In this document: in pieces, positions 54,914-64,000 of the stretch
Layout: the number at the start of each line of letters is the position of its first letter
How positions within the stretch are numbered: the stretch's first letter is position 1
Assembly (NCBI GenBank): GCA_006386115.1
Contig: VFIW01000147.1
Location: forward strand, 27,057-91,056
Reading direction: 5' to 3'
Source: Globisporangium splendens
Taxonomy: Eukaryota; Oomycota; Peronosporomycetes; Pythiales; Pythiaceae
DNA: 64,000 bases
The notes under the pieces: generated by a model
What the model was told of the DNA's origin: nothing
Database searches by the model: none
Seen by the model: the letters and a program-made list of their open reading frames with translations, nothing else
Program-made: the position numbers and the translations under genes

Positions 54914-55653
54914 TCGATGACCTCCATCGTCGCTGCGGTTAATAATCTTGGTGAGAAATCGCACGAGCCTGTGAGGTATTCATGGCCATTCCATCCATTC
55001 CTCCCTTGTACTGCTGCAAAGACACCATTATGAAGGGATACTGGTCCATCGCATCTGAACGTCAGTATTCTTATTGCTGCAAACGACATGCCTTTTGAGC
55101 CAATTCCGAACGCCGCCGGTGATCATGTCGGAACAGCGTTGTCAGCAGTAGCAGATAATTGGTGATGGGAGTTGGCTCGATGGTAGATGCAAGCTCGAAG
55201 TTGTCGTTTCGTAATATTTGGCGCACTAGGAAATGTTGCAGCGATTACCCATCGACTGATTCGTTCAATTCACCTTCGTCACTCAGATGACGACTACCTT
55301 CCAGGGTAAGCAGAAAAATACCATATGACATGCGTATCGAATGTTAATCCACCAATGTCAAGCCCTTCTTTCACTCGTGCGTCCAGATCTTCCATAGCGA
55401 TGTCTTCCATCATCTCCGTACAACGACCGCTCGGCTCCGTAGCAATTATGAGCATGACATCACTGCGGCACACTTTAACTGCTCATGACCATTCATTTAT
55501 GTCACTAGGCAATCAGGGTACCATCATCCAGCAGCTAGGTCTCATTCACATTGTCGACTCCGCTTCAGAATCAGCACATTGACTATCTAATAGCTCGGAA
55601 TTCTCGACTCGCTCCCTCTTCGTTGCGCCCGCTCATCCTCCGTGTTCTCAGAG
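54914..55653. other. No clear gene; possible 5' part of the following retroelement
   Basis: Only short frames occur. It sits between the family C LTR and the first ORF of the decayed element, so it may include that element's leader or terminal repeat. Confidence 0.4.
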
Positions 55654-56760
55654 ATGTCGACCCTCAAGTTTTTCTATCTAATGCCCGATGTGCTGGCGAC
55701 TCCCGGTTACGCGCACGGGACTTGCTCCGTGACTGCCCGAGGACGCGTGCAGAAGATGCAGCGCCTCAACAATGGTCGCTGGAGCACCTTCGAAGATATG
55801 GAGCTGGAACTCGAGGCGAGCCAAGTTATCTCTCGCGAGGTCACTCAGGAAGAGGCAACGTCCGGTATCGGGACGTACGTAGGAAGCTGTGTGTGTGTTG
55901 CGCGTCGAACGGCTGGATCGACCGAGAGGTGGGATAACGGTGTCGTGATGGGGTACCGCTGGGATCGACGTCGGGATAGCGGTGCCCTCCACGTGATGTT
56001 TGTGGATGCGAGCGAAGACGTGGCCAACGACGAGGAGTACCTACAAGAATTAGCGATCGAGGCGTATGCGATTGGAGTGAGCAAGGGCTTGCCAGTGGTT
56101 ACGGTCATTCCAGCGGAGATGCGCGAGCGACACAAGCTCGTTTAAGACATGTTTCACGGTGCCGGGCACACAGCCACGCGCAATGTCAAGATGATATGCA
56201 AACGGCTCAAGGTGGCACAGGTTGAAGAGGTGAGTAAGGTGCAGCTCGTTGATATTGCGTCAATGAAGGTGATGATGGTCTCCGCGAAGCACATCCTCGA
56301 TTTTGTGTATTACCAGGAGGGCGGAAGGCGCGCGCCGAAGTCGGTGCATTTAGGCGAGTCAGTCTTTGATGATGGAATCGTCGACACTCAACACGTCTCC
56401 AGGACTGCGAATGCCATTCCCATTAGTGCAAACGAGAAGAGAACCCGAGGTGGCGAGCACAGTAATTCGTACGACGACAGTGATAGGAGCATCGACTTGC
56501 GCTCGCCTCCCCGCCGGCACAATGAAACGTATGCACGCAAGCGCTTGCGTGGCAACTCTCCTACTGCGTACCATGATGGCGATCTTCTAGCGAGAGGACC
56601 AGCTGAAGGCAACCGACAATCACTGGAACCGCCAAATTCAACAGTCCCAACTTCTGCAATCACACAGCTCGATTAGCTTCAAAACGACACCAGAAGTCAA
56701 TTTCGCCCGTCAGCGCTACAGATGAACGTCCACCGGTTGGTCGTAAACGGTACGTACTCT
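55654..56760 (+). pseudogene. First ORF of the decayed retroelement
   Basis: Starting at ATG 55654 (MSTLKFFYLMPDVLA), one frame runs through a TAA at 56143 and a TAG at 56674 up to the LINE insertion point, so two point mutations explain the apparent gene boundaries. The second piece holds an Arg/Ser/Asp-rich stretch. No domain is recognised; a gag-like or DNA/RNA-binding role is a guess. Confidence 0.5.
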
Positions 56761-57709
56761 TTATCTTTATCTTTATAAGGTGAGGTATATTTAGGTTCAT
56801 CTTCGTGACCTACAATATCCATTCTCCTACCTAATCTTCATTACGAATTTCATCTAGGAGTGTAAATGTGTCTATAGCGCGGATTGCACTAGATCACTTC
56901 TGAATGCTAAATAATCTTTGACCAGGAAGGCATGTTCTCTTGGTCCTATGTGAGGCTGCCTTGTGTTGTCCAATGACCTTGGGTCTTCCGAACTTCGCAT
57001 AAGCCAGTGCATGACGTCGTTGTCAAGATCCTGGGTGAGATTGTTGAAAGCAGCTCGATGAGTTGGGAAGTGAACCTGCGTTGAGGCTCTGGTGTCCATG
57101 GCTAGGTTGGCGGCTGAGTCCGCCATCTTGTTGAAGGCACGGTAGTGATGGTACCATCCTCGTATGTCGATGCAATCCGCGAGTCGTCGACTTGTCTGGT
57201 ATAAACGTGCCAATCGGTGCTGTCGAGGGGACCGATGCATTCGTTGTTGGGAGATAATGAGTGCACTGTCTCCAATCACGTACAACGGTTCGAAGTGACT
57301 GAGTTGGGCTTCTCGGAGTCCGTGTATGAGACCCCAGTACTCGGCAAAGTTGTTGGTCGTGTCCTTCCTGCTATACGCCATGCTCGCGGCCCAAATTAAA
57401 CTGGCTGTGTGCGAGTCCTTATGGGCACGCACGATAATGGATCCAGTCCCTCCTGGTCCTGGATTGCCGCGTGATCCACCATCGAAAAACAACAGGTAAA
57501 CGCCGCGAGTATCATTTGGAGTCAAGGGGATGGTGTCGGTTTGGCTGAGAAAGCAGTCGACATATGCCTTGAGAACTGCTGCAACCGTGTGACCGTCAGA
57601 GTCTCCAGCTTGCGCTTCAGCGAGTCGTGTGGGGTTTCGCATTCCTGCCTCTAATCTGGTCATCATGATCGCCATCTCAGCAGTCGATTTGATTGGATCC
57701 GAATCCATG
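56761..57709 (-). mobile_element. 5'-truncated LINE with 15-bp target duplication
   Basis: AACGGTACGTACTCT occurs at 56746-56760 and 57710-57724, exactly flanking 949 bp. On the minus strand the insert carries an RNase H domain, a short 3' UTR, and ends in a GATAAA-type simple repeat next to the target copy. Its last ~50 bp match the stub at 3929-3982, so both belong to one LINE family, different from the LINE at 14756-24039. Confidence 0.88.
56872..57708 (-). pseudogene. LINE RNase H domain (3' end of ORF2)
   Basis: The frame carries FFDGGSRGNPGPGG, NFAEYWGLIHGL, VIGDSALII and FNKMADSAANLAMD, so the acidic residues of RNase H are all present. The apparent Met at 57708 is at the truncation point of the insertion and is not a natural start. 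No RT or endonuclease precedes it. Confidence 0.85.
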
Positions 57710-57724
57710 AACGGTACGTACTCT

Positions 57725-58579
57725 AGGATGGGAGCACAGCTCTTCGTAGAGAAACTTCAATGCCATGATATCATGCTTGCCTTTACGCCGCATCCTGCCA
57801 CCCATAAAGGTCTCTTTGCGTGGGACTTTGGAACGCGGGGACTCTCTGTGATGCATTTCGAGCGAGTGGCAATCGAGACCAAGCGTAAGAATATGAGGTC
57901 GCACGATATGTGCGACTTCTCCGGGAAAAACGCGTTGCCTGCACCCAGCTCTCCATCCACTATCGACCGCATCATTGAAGCTGTCGATGTATTATCCGCG
58001 GTCGTGAACCTGGTTTATTCGTCTACGGTTGACGAATTAGTGGCTGCCGCTCGGCAGTTCTTTCTGAAGCTTAAAAACACCGGTGTAGACCTGGACAGCG
58101 ACGCTCTGGATGATTTGGCGTGTTGGCTCGACGAGCGCTTCGAGCGATTTCGAACGTTATTTGCCGATGGTGGTGTTGCGGCTGCAAGTGTCGTGAAGTC
58201 CGAGTTCAGCGTTTCCCACCCCTCGTACGTGGAAGTGTTCAATTCAATTACCAGCAACACTTTGAACCATCTTCGCCTGCAAAAGGAAGCTCTTTTGGCA
58301 CGACCCACAATGAACGAGCAGACTACGCGCAGAATGAGTGGAGCCAATCAAGCGCGGCTCAGCTCCCGGGTACCAGAACACATCATCAACGCACTGCCAT
58401 CGTTTAACGGCAAGTCGTTGTGCGTGAAGTACCTCGCGAGGAACTCGTGCCGCGGAAAAGGAACAGACTGCGTGTTTCATTGCAGAGGACATTTCAAGCC
58501 GCATCGCCTGCCACCGGTCGTCAAGGCGTTCATCGAAAAGAATTATGGAGGCATTCGTGAGGAATTCAAAGACCTGTGA
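57725..58579 (+). pseudogene. Continuation of the decayed retroelement ORF, Cys/His-finger protein
   Basis: With the LINE insert removed, the upstream frame continues into this one, making it part of the same ORF. Near the C-terminus it has a finger-like cluster (C-x8-C-x6-C-x2-H, around SCRGKGTDCVFH), compatible with nucleic-acid binding as in gag proteins. It ends at TGA 58577. A frame open from 57629 begins inside the LINE insert and should not be taken as the start. Confidence 0.55.
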
Positions 58580-59684
58580 AGGTGCCGAGGTGCGAAGGAA
58601 GAGAGGATGACACCTCGGCAGCCCCAACTCTCCCGACAAGGTCTCCAGGTGGCTGTAGTACCAGCTGCGTCTTCCACAACTAGCGGGGGTAGCTACTGGG
58701 TGGCGGCATCAGGCGTGTCCATTGGAAGCAGCTCCCAGGAGAGTGCGAGTCCTCTGGTCTCCGATTGCCGAAGCCGTGACAAGACGAATGTACTATCTCT
58801 TTGCGCCATCCCACGGACTCGCGACCAACAGGATATCAAACAGAGTGCGTCTGCGCAAACAAATTTTCTGGGTGTCTGCAAGCCGTTGGCTTCAGTCTCA
58901 GAAGCCGCAGCACGCGACGGTGTCCATCGCGATGCCGTGCGTCGAGTACAGGCGGGAAAAATGTCTGGAAGCGATAGCAACTTCCCGACGCCTGCTTCAG
59001 TCATCTCTGAGCAGGGTCCGTCCGTTGACTATAGCGGCCACTGCTACGCGCAGATGATTGACGACAGAATGCAGACTGAGATAGGACGACAGCCCGACCA
59101 GTCGACCAACACAGCAGCGAGTCTTTCCTTTGTCGCGGGGCAGGAGATTGGAGTGCAACACTCGTGTTCGTGAAAGGTTGCTTGCGCATCACCAGTGTAT
59201 CATATCCGTGCGGCTGGCGAATGCTCTGTCGCAACTCCAAGTCGGTGCCCCGACAGATTGTCCGAGTTTCGACATCGAAGGTGGTAAAAGGCGCTACCGC
59301 ATCGACTGCAACAAACAAGGCGCCTACAGTACATTTCTGAAACGACCCGAGATGCCACTTCCGCAATTCATTCGGCTCCTCCGTGGGGTAACAGCTGCGG
59401 ACTCACGCCCAAACAAAGCGCTGGAGGTACCGAAGCACGTCGAGGCGTGGGAAACGCACGAGCATAGGCACAAGTGGGAAACTATTGTGAATTGTGAAGT
59501 GGAGCCGCAGTGGACAGAGAGGCAACTTCCCGACGCAGCAGCGACCGCCAATGAACCATGCGTCAGCGACAAGAGCAGTGACCGTTGTCACCAAGAATAT
59601 TCGCAAGGGTCAGGACGCAAACCGATACCTCGTCCTCGACATCAGCCTCTTAGATAAACTCGAGGGAGTATTCTGTAGTCCGTT
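58580..59684 (+). pseudogene. Decayed region leading into a reverse-transcriptase start
   Basis: Three overlapping frames (58607-59173, about 59140-59560, about 59540-59684) read as one protein with two frameshifts. The middle part (HVEAWETHEHRHKWETIV) and the last part (KNIRKGQDANRYLVLDISLLD, then CSPF) look like the entry region of a DIRS-type RT. The catalytic part is missing because of the truncation at 59685. Confidence 0.5.
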
Positions 59685-60050
59685 TGTGTCACAGTAGTAG
59701 GCGCTTTGGGATACGATGCTTGGAAAGGAACTTGAGTGGATCAAGGTAAAATGGAAAGTGAGATTTATAGTTAGGGTGTTTGCTAGCGCTTGCTCGTACA
59801 TGGAGTGGCAAAGCAGTGGCCATGAGTGCCTCATAGACATGCTTACTAGTGTCCTACGCTTAGCTTCATTTTTCTACTGCGTACTGGATTCATTTACGAA
59901 TAAAAACTACACCACTAACTTGAGTGCAATGATACGCAATTTCTGTTTTCTGTCGTGCTTTTATGCTATCAATGTTCATTGCAATCTCTTCGAATGACGT
60001 ATGCGAATCACGCTTTAGCTTTGAGAAGCTAAGCTGACGCATCCGTCACA
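59685..60050 (-). repeat. Probable 3' LTR of the right-edge chromovirus
   Basis: On the minus strand it starts TGTGACGG at 60050, directly after a purine tract (AAAAGGAGGTCA), and would end at TG 59685, where homology of the adjacent retroelement breaks off. The ~366-bp size is normal. The pol stop codon lies 22 bp inside it. The other LTR is outside the window, so the ends are inferred. Confidence 0.55.
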
Positions 60051-63000
60051 TGACCTCCTTTTAAGAAGACGCCTCCCTTCTTTCGACTCCAGTATTGTTC
60101 AATGAGTCCGGGAATTTGCTTGAGATTTTCCAACGGTTCCCAAGTTGACTGGTTTTTCGTTTCTCCCAGCCACCAGATCTTGTATTGCATCTTCCCGTAG
60201 CGCTTACGGTGGTTAAGGATGGCCTTAACAAGTTGACCTTCACTTCCGTCTGCAAGTAGAACTTTTTGAATCTTCTGCTGTCGAGATTCATCTTTGCCAT
60301 ATGGCTTGAGGAGCGACGTGTGAAATACTGGGTGCAACTTGAGCTCTCTTGATAGAGCTAATTCATACGAGTCTTTATGTACCTTCTTCACAATTTGGTA
60401 CGGACCGATGAATCGTGGAGCAAGCTTCTTGCTCTGCGCAAAGCCCTTGTGGCGAATGTCCAAATTCTTCCCATCGAGAAGGACATAGTCACCAACTTCG
60501 AAGTCTTGAACAAGTCGGTTCTTGTCGTAATACGACTTCATACGATCTTGAGCTTCACTAATCGCGTCTTGTGCGATCTTCAACATTGCCTCTTGTTTCA
60601 GAACGAATTCTTTTGCTGACTTAGACAGTTCACGAAATTCAGGATCCATTGCCACATCATCTGGCATGCATGGAGTATACCCGAGGTCAGCTTCAAACGG
60701 TGACATTCCAATCGACGAATGCACTCTTCTGTTGTATGCGAATTCTGCAAGATGCAAATAGTCATCCCAATCGTTTTGCGAGGGATTAACAACACCACGG
60801 AGGTAATCTTGAACGAACCTGTTTGTTCGCTCGGTTTGTCCATCTGTTTGAGGACGAAATGCTGATGACAAATTGTGTTTTGTTCCCATAATTGTCATCA
60901 CTTGTTGCCACAACTTTGACGTAAACTTGGTGTCTCGGTCGGATACGATTGTTCGTGGCAAACCATGATCTTTCGCGTAGTGCTTCATAAACAACTCTGC
61001 TGTGTCTTCAGCGCTTGCAGTTGTCTTGGTCGGAATAAACATTGATCGCTTCGTTAGTCGATCAACTATGATCATTATAGCGTCAAAATTGCTACTCGTG
61101 GATGGTAAGGACACCATAAAGTCCATAGAAATATCCATCCATCTACCACATGGAATTTCCAGTGGATTCAAAAGACCTGGAGGCTTCATTTGACGAGCCT
61201 TGTTGCGCTGACACAATTCACAAGTGTTCACATATCGCTTGATGAACTTGTACATTCTTGGCCAATAGTACTTCTTTTGTACGGCCACATAGGTCTTGAA
61301 ATATCCAGGATGACCTGCCGTGACCACATCGTGGTTCTCATAGGCGACACGGTTCTTCAAATCTTCGTCATCTGGAATCACCAACCGTGGAGCTTCATCT
61401 TCCTTGGTTTGGTAATACAAAAGTTCATCATGTGAAGAGTACTTCGGTACTACTTCCTCATTCTTGAGTTTCTTCAAGATATCTTGAAGTCGTTGATCTG
61501 ACGAATATCGCTTGTTGATCAAAGTCTTCAAAGGGGTAGTTGTAGCTTTCACACTTGCTACGATTTCCCTATTCTGAGCAGCGTCCAAAAGCTCACTCAG
61601 ACTGACTTGAGCAGCATTATGCTCAAAGTCTGGATTCCTCGACAATGCGTCTGCAACGTCGTTGCTTTCTCCTGGAATCCACTTGAACTGCGGTTGAAAC
61701 TCAGCAAGTTCATTAAACCATCGTGCCACTCTACGATTGGTGGTCTTTTGCGTGAGGATTGTCTCGATACTCTTATGGTCAGTTTCCACAAGGAATGGAC
61801 GATCGAGTAAGTAGACGCGCCAAACTCGAAGAGCATGCATGATTGCAAGCAGCTCTTGTTCTCGAACCGGATAATTGAGTTCTGCAGCCTTCATCTTCCT
61901 TCCTGTGTACGCGATTGGATATTCCAACCCTCCCTCCTTTTGGAATAAGACGCCTCCAACCGCGAAGTTGGATGCATCCATACGAATACCAAATGGCTTC
62001 GTAAAGTCGGGTAACTTGAGCACAGGCGGTGATGACAAGTGGCGCTTGAGTTCTTCGAAACATGCGAATTGACGGTCATCGAGAATGACAGCTTCACGAG
62101 ACTTCTTTGTCTTAATTGCATCATGCAATGGACCTGCAAATTGTGCAAAGTCAGGGCAAAAACGTGAAACATAGACGGTTGTACCTAAGAAGCTTTCCAT
62201 TTGCTTCTTCGTCTTTGGAGTTGGCCATTCTCTTATTATCTTCACTTTGTCGGGATCCATACGAACGCCATTACGTCCTACGAAATCACCTAAGCATGGA
62301 ATTTCTTCCACACAAAACTGGTACTTGGACAACTTGATATAAAGCTCTTGTTCTTCACATCGCTTGAGAACATGGTCGAGAGCTTTGACGTGCTCGGAGA
62401 CATCATCACTTCTCGTGAATACATAGATGTCGTCGAAATATATGCGCATCACATTACGCAAATCGCTGAAAACTCTTTGTAACAGGCGATTAAATGTCCC
62501 AGGACTTCCACTAAGTCCCATTGGTGTCACTAAATACTCAAAGAGCCCATCGGGGGTTGAGAAAGCGGTAAAAGGAATATCTTGTTCCCGAAGTTTCACC
62601 TGATAGTAACCCCACAGTAGATCCATACAGGAAAACCACTTGCTTCCCGCCATCGCCTCGAAGGTATCTTCCTTTCTTGGCATTGGGATAGCTGGCATGA
62701 TGGTCGCTTGATTTAGCTGACGGTAATCGTGTACGATTCTCCAACCAACAGGTTTCTTCACACAAAACGTTGGAGCGCAAAATGCGGACGTACTTGGACG
62801 AATGATTCCGGCTTTGACCATCTCTTTGGTCCAATCCATAATCACTTGGCGTTGTTCAGGACTCTGACGCCATTGCCTTACAGATATAGGCTTCGTTCCA
62901 GGTTGCAACTGGATCTCATGTTCAATGCCTTCACGAATGGGAGGAGTTGAATTTGGTAACTCCGTCCGAAAGACTGTGTCTTGGTACTTCAATAATGTCT

Positions 63001-64000
63001 CGAAAGCTGGGTTATCACGAAGTGCTTCCCAACCTTGATTTTTGAAGCGTTCAGCTTTCTCAGAGACATGAGGATTGATCACAAATATGGCTTCGATATT
63101 TTTGCTTTTGCGAAGTTCACGCTGGAGTTGTTTTGCAGAGATAATATCTGTCTTGCCATGTTCACCAAAATGACCATTTTGGCAATAAAAATTGAAGATT
63201 TCACGCTGTTGACTGAGTCGTGCCGTTCGTCGACCAGCAATCTTGCGTGAAGGTCGAACGTTTGGAGTCTTCAATGGAATTGGCTTTTCTTCTTTGCGTG
63301 GTTTCAATTGCAGCGCTACCCAATCAATTTCTGGGTTTTGCTCACGCAGCCACATCATGCCAAGGATGACATCTTTTTCCTCTGGTATTGGCATGATTTG
63401 AAAGTTGGTTTTCATAACAGGAAAACCTGGAACTTCCAGGCTCATTTCGACGGTGCGTCTTGGATGGACAACAGTTTGACCAAAACCCAGATCAACTTCC
63501 ATAATTTCGTTTCGATCTTCAGTTACGTCTAAGCCGAGTCGTTGTGCGAGCTCTTCGGATATTCCGTTGAGACTGCAACCATTGTCGATGAAAATTGATA
63601 CTTCTGATGGGTGGTCGGCATCCTTGAACGCTTTAGCCATCACTTGAAGGATCGCATAAAATGAACCGCTCACATAGCGATTAGCTTCCTTCGGCTTGTC
63701 ACCAGTTCTACAATCTGGCGAAATATGACCTTTGATGCCACATTTGTTGCATGTCGCAGACTTCTTCCAATCACTCTGCCTGTTGGCATTGATGGAACTC
63801 CTCTCAGGCTTCTTCGCTGTCTTGAACCTCTTGGACTTGGATGCTGAGGGTTGCACCGAAGTAGACTTCGGTGGTTTGCCAACAAAATGTGCAAATTCAA
63901 AGTTGGAGGCGATTTCAATCACATCCTTAAGCAACATTGGGCTTTCTTCTTTGATCTTCCCAACAGTTTCCGGGCGAAGGCCGTTCTGGAAGTAAAACCG
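60029..64000 (-). CDS. pol: Chromovirus gag-pol polyprotein, 5' end beyond the window
   Basis: One uninterrupted frame covers at least 1323 codons from the window edge. In order it shows the end of gag with a zinc knuckle (CNKCGIKGHISPDC), protease (IFIDNGCSLNGIS), RT (TFCVKKPVGWRIVHDYRQ, active site YFDDI), RNase H (RMDASNFAVGG, NYPVREQELLA), integrase zinc finger (H..H..CELCQ) and DDE core (SMDFMVSLP, VSDRDTKF, DGQTERTNR), and a chromodomain (YKIWWLGETKNQSTWEP). Gag and pol share one frame here, unlike the other chromovirus. The protease reads DNG where D(S/T)G is usual. The sequence is richer in A/T than the ABC genes. The intact frame suggests a younger insertion. Confidence 0.92.
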   Translation of the reverse strand, partial: RFYFQNGLRPETVGKIKEESPMLLKDVIEIASNFEFAHFVGKPPKSTSVQPSASKSKRFKTAKKPERSSINANRQSDWKKSATCNKCGIKGHISPDCRTGDKPKEANRYVSGSFYAILQVMAKAFKDADHPSEVSIFIDNGCSLNGISEELAQRLGLDVTEDRNEIMEVDLGFGQTVVHPRRTVEMSLEVPGFPVMKTNFQIMPIPEEKDVILGMMWLREQNPEIDWVALQLKPRKEEKPIPLKTPNVRPSRKIAGRRTARLSQQREIFNFYCQNGHFGEHGKTDIISAKQLQRELRKSKNIEAIFVINPHVSEKAERFKNQGWEALRDNPAFETLLKYQDTVFRTELPNSTPPIREGIEHEIQLQPGTKPISVRQWRQSPEQRQVIMDWTKEMVKAGIIRPSTSAFCAPTFCVKKPVGWRIVHDYRQLNQATIMPAIPMPRKEDTFEAMAGSKWFSCMDLLWGYYQVKLREQDIPFTAFSTPDGLFEYLVTPMGLSGSPGTFNRLLQRVFSDLRNVMRIYFDDIYVFTRSDDVSEHVKALDHVLKRCEEQELYIKLSKYQFCVEEIPCLGDFVGRNGVRMDPDKVKIIREWPTPKTKKQMESFLGTTVYVSRFCPDFAQFAGPLHDAIKTKKSREAVILDDRQFACFEELKRHLSSPPVLKLPDFTKPFGIRMDASNFAVGGVLFQKEGGLEYPIAYTGRKMKAAELNYPVREQELLAIMHALRVWRVYLLDRPFLVETDHKSIETILTQKTTNRRVARWFNELAEFQPQFKWIPGESNDVADALSRNPDFEHNAAQVSLSELLDAAQNREIVASVKATTTPLKTLINKRYSSDQRLQDILKKLKNEEVVPKYSSHDELLYYQTKEDEAPRLVIPDDEDLKNRVAYENHDVVTAGHPGYFKTYVAVQKKYYWPRMYKFIKRYVNTCELCQRNKARQMKPPGLLNPLEIPCGRWMDISMDFMVSLPSTSSNFDAIMIIVDRLTKRSMFIPTKTTASAEDTAELFMKHYAKDHGLPRTIVSDRDTKFTSKLWQQVMTIMGTKHNLSSAFRPQTDGQTERTNRFVQDYLRGVVNPSQNDWDDYLHLAEFAYNRRVHSSIGMSPFEADLGYTPCMPDDVAMDPEFRELSKSAKEFVLKQEAMLKIAQDAISEAQDRMKSYYDKNRLVQDFEVGDYVLLDGKNLDIRHKGFAQSKKLAPRFIGPYQIVKKVHKDSYELALSRELKLHPVFHTSLLKPYGKDESRQQKIQKVLLADGSEGQLVKAILNHRKRYGKMQYKIWWLGETKNQSTWEPLENLKQIPGLIEQYWSRKKGGVFLKGGHVTDASA

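Larger units (their letters stand above)
55654..59684 (+). mobile_element. Decayed retroelement, probably DIRS-like, truncated at both ends
   Basis: A single reading direction runs through 55654-56760 and, after a LINE insert, 57725-59684. It ends in a segment (NRYLVLDISLLDKLEGVFCSPF) that resembles the start of a DIRS-type reverse transcriptase and breaks off at 59685, where another element's LTR begins. Stops at 56143, 56674 and 58577 and frameshifts near 59150 and 59540 show decay. The DIRS label rests on remembered RT patterns and is uncertain; any LTR-less or other retroelement is possible. Confidence 0.5.

Noticed and set aside
57629..57724. Start of the plus-strand frame at 57629
   Set aside because: The first part is antisense to the LINE RNase H segment and lies inside the insertion.
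1..64000. CRISPR arrays, rRNA operons, tRNA genes
   Set aside because: No regularly spaced repeats and no rRNA or tRNA signature were found when reading; a covariance-model scan was not possible.

Overview
The window looks like a repeat-rich stretch of an oomycete nuclear genome, most likely a Phytophthora-like (Peronosporales) species. The reasons are long, nearly intronless host genes standing next to nested retrotransposons, a Crypton-type tyrosine-recombinase remnant, an MLO-like gene with one short GT..AG intron, and a start-site motif of the oomycete Inr/FPR type ahead of one gene. There are no bacterial operons, no CRISPR array, and I found no rRNA or tRNA gene.

Positions 1-33000 hold a cluster of ABCB (P-glycoprotein/MDR-type) full transporters. 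Three look intact (4733-8632 plus, 9839-13741 minus, 29032-32910 plus). One is a half-gene relic (25135-27100) and one is a fragment of the last nucleotide-binding domain (1647-1997). The two ATP-binding domains are almost identical between copies while the membrane domains and linkers differ, which suggests repeated sequence exchange inside the cluster. A 9.3-kb LINE (14756-24039, bounded by a 17-bp target duplication) splits the cluster. Its first ORF joins a zinc knuckle to an OTU-type cysteine-protease domain.

Positions 33400-42040 hold three host membrane-protein genes in the same direction: an OSCA/TMEM63-type channel, an unrecognised four-pass protein with a large Cys-containing ectodomain, and an MLO-like protein whose first membrane segment is missing or lies in an unseen exon.

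Positions 42470-64000 are layered mobile DNA: a decayed Crypton recombinase, truncated LTRs of two families, a complete Ty3/gypsy chromovirus with LTRs, primer-binding site and 5-bp target duplication (44418-51978) lying inside another family's LTR, a gag relic with its LTR, a decayed probably DIRS-like retroelement (about 55654-59684) carrying a 5'-truncated LINE with a 15-bp target duplication, and a second chromovirus with an open gag-pol frame running off the right edge (59685-64000). The complete chromovirus carries a long antisense frame (49780-51390, about 536 codons) between pol and the 3' LTR. It has nuclear-signal-like and coiled-coil features and overlaps the sense chromodomain. It is the most unusual coding signal here.

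The host genes have no obvious common pathway beyond membrane transport and signalling. The mobile elements explain most of the remaining DNA and probably the breakage of the ABC copies.
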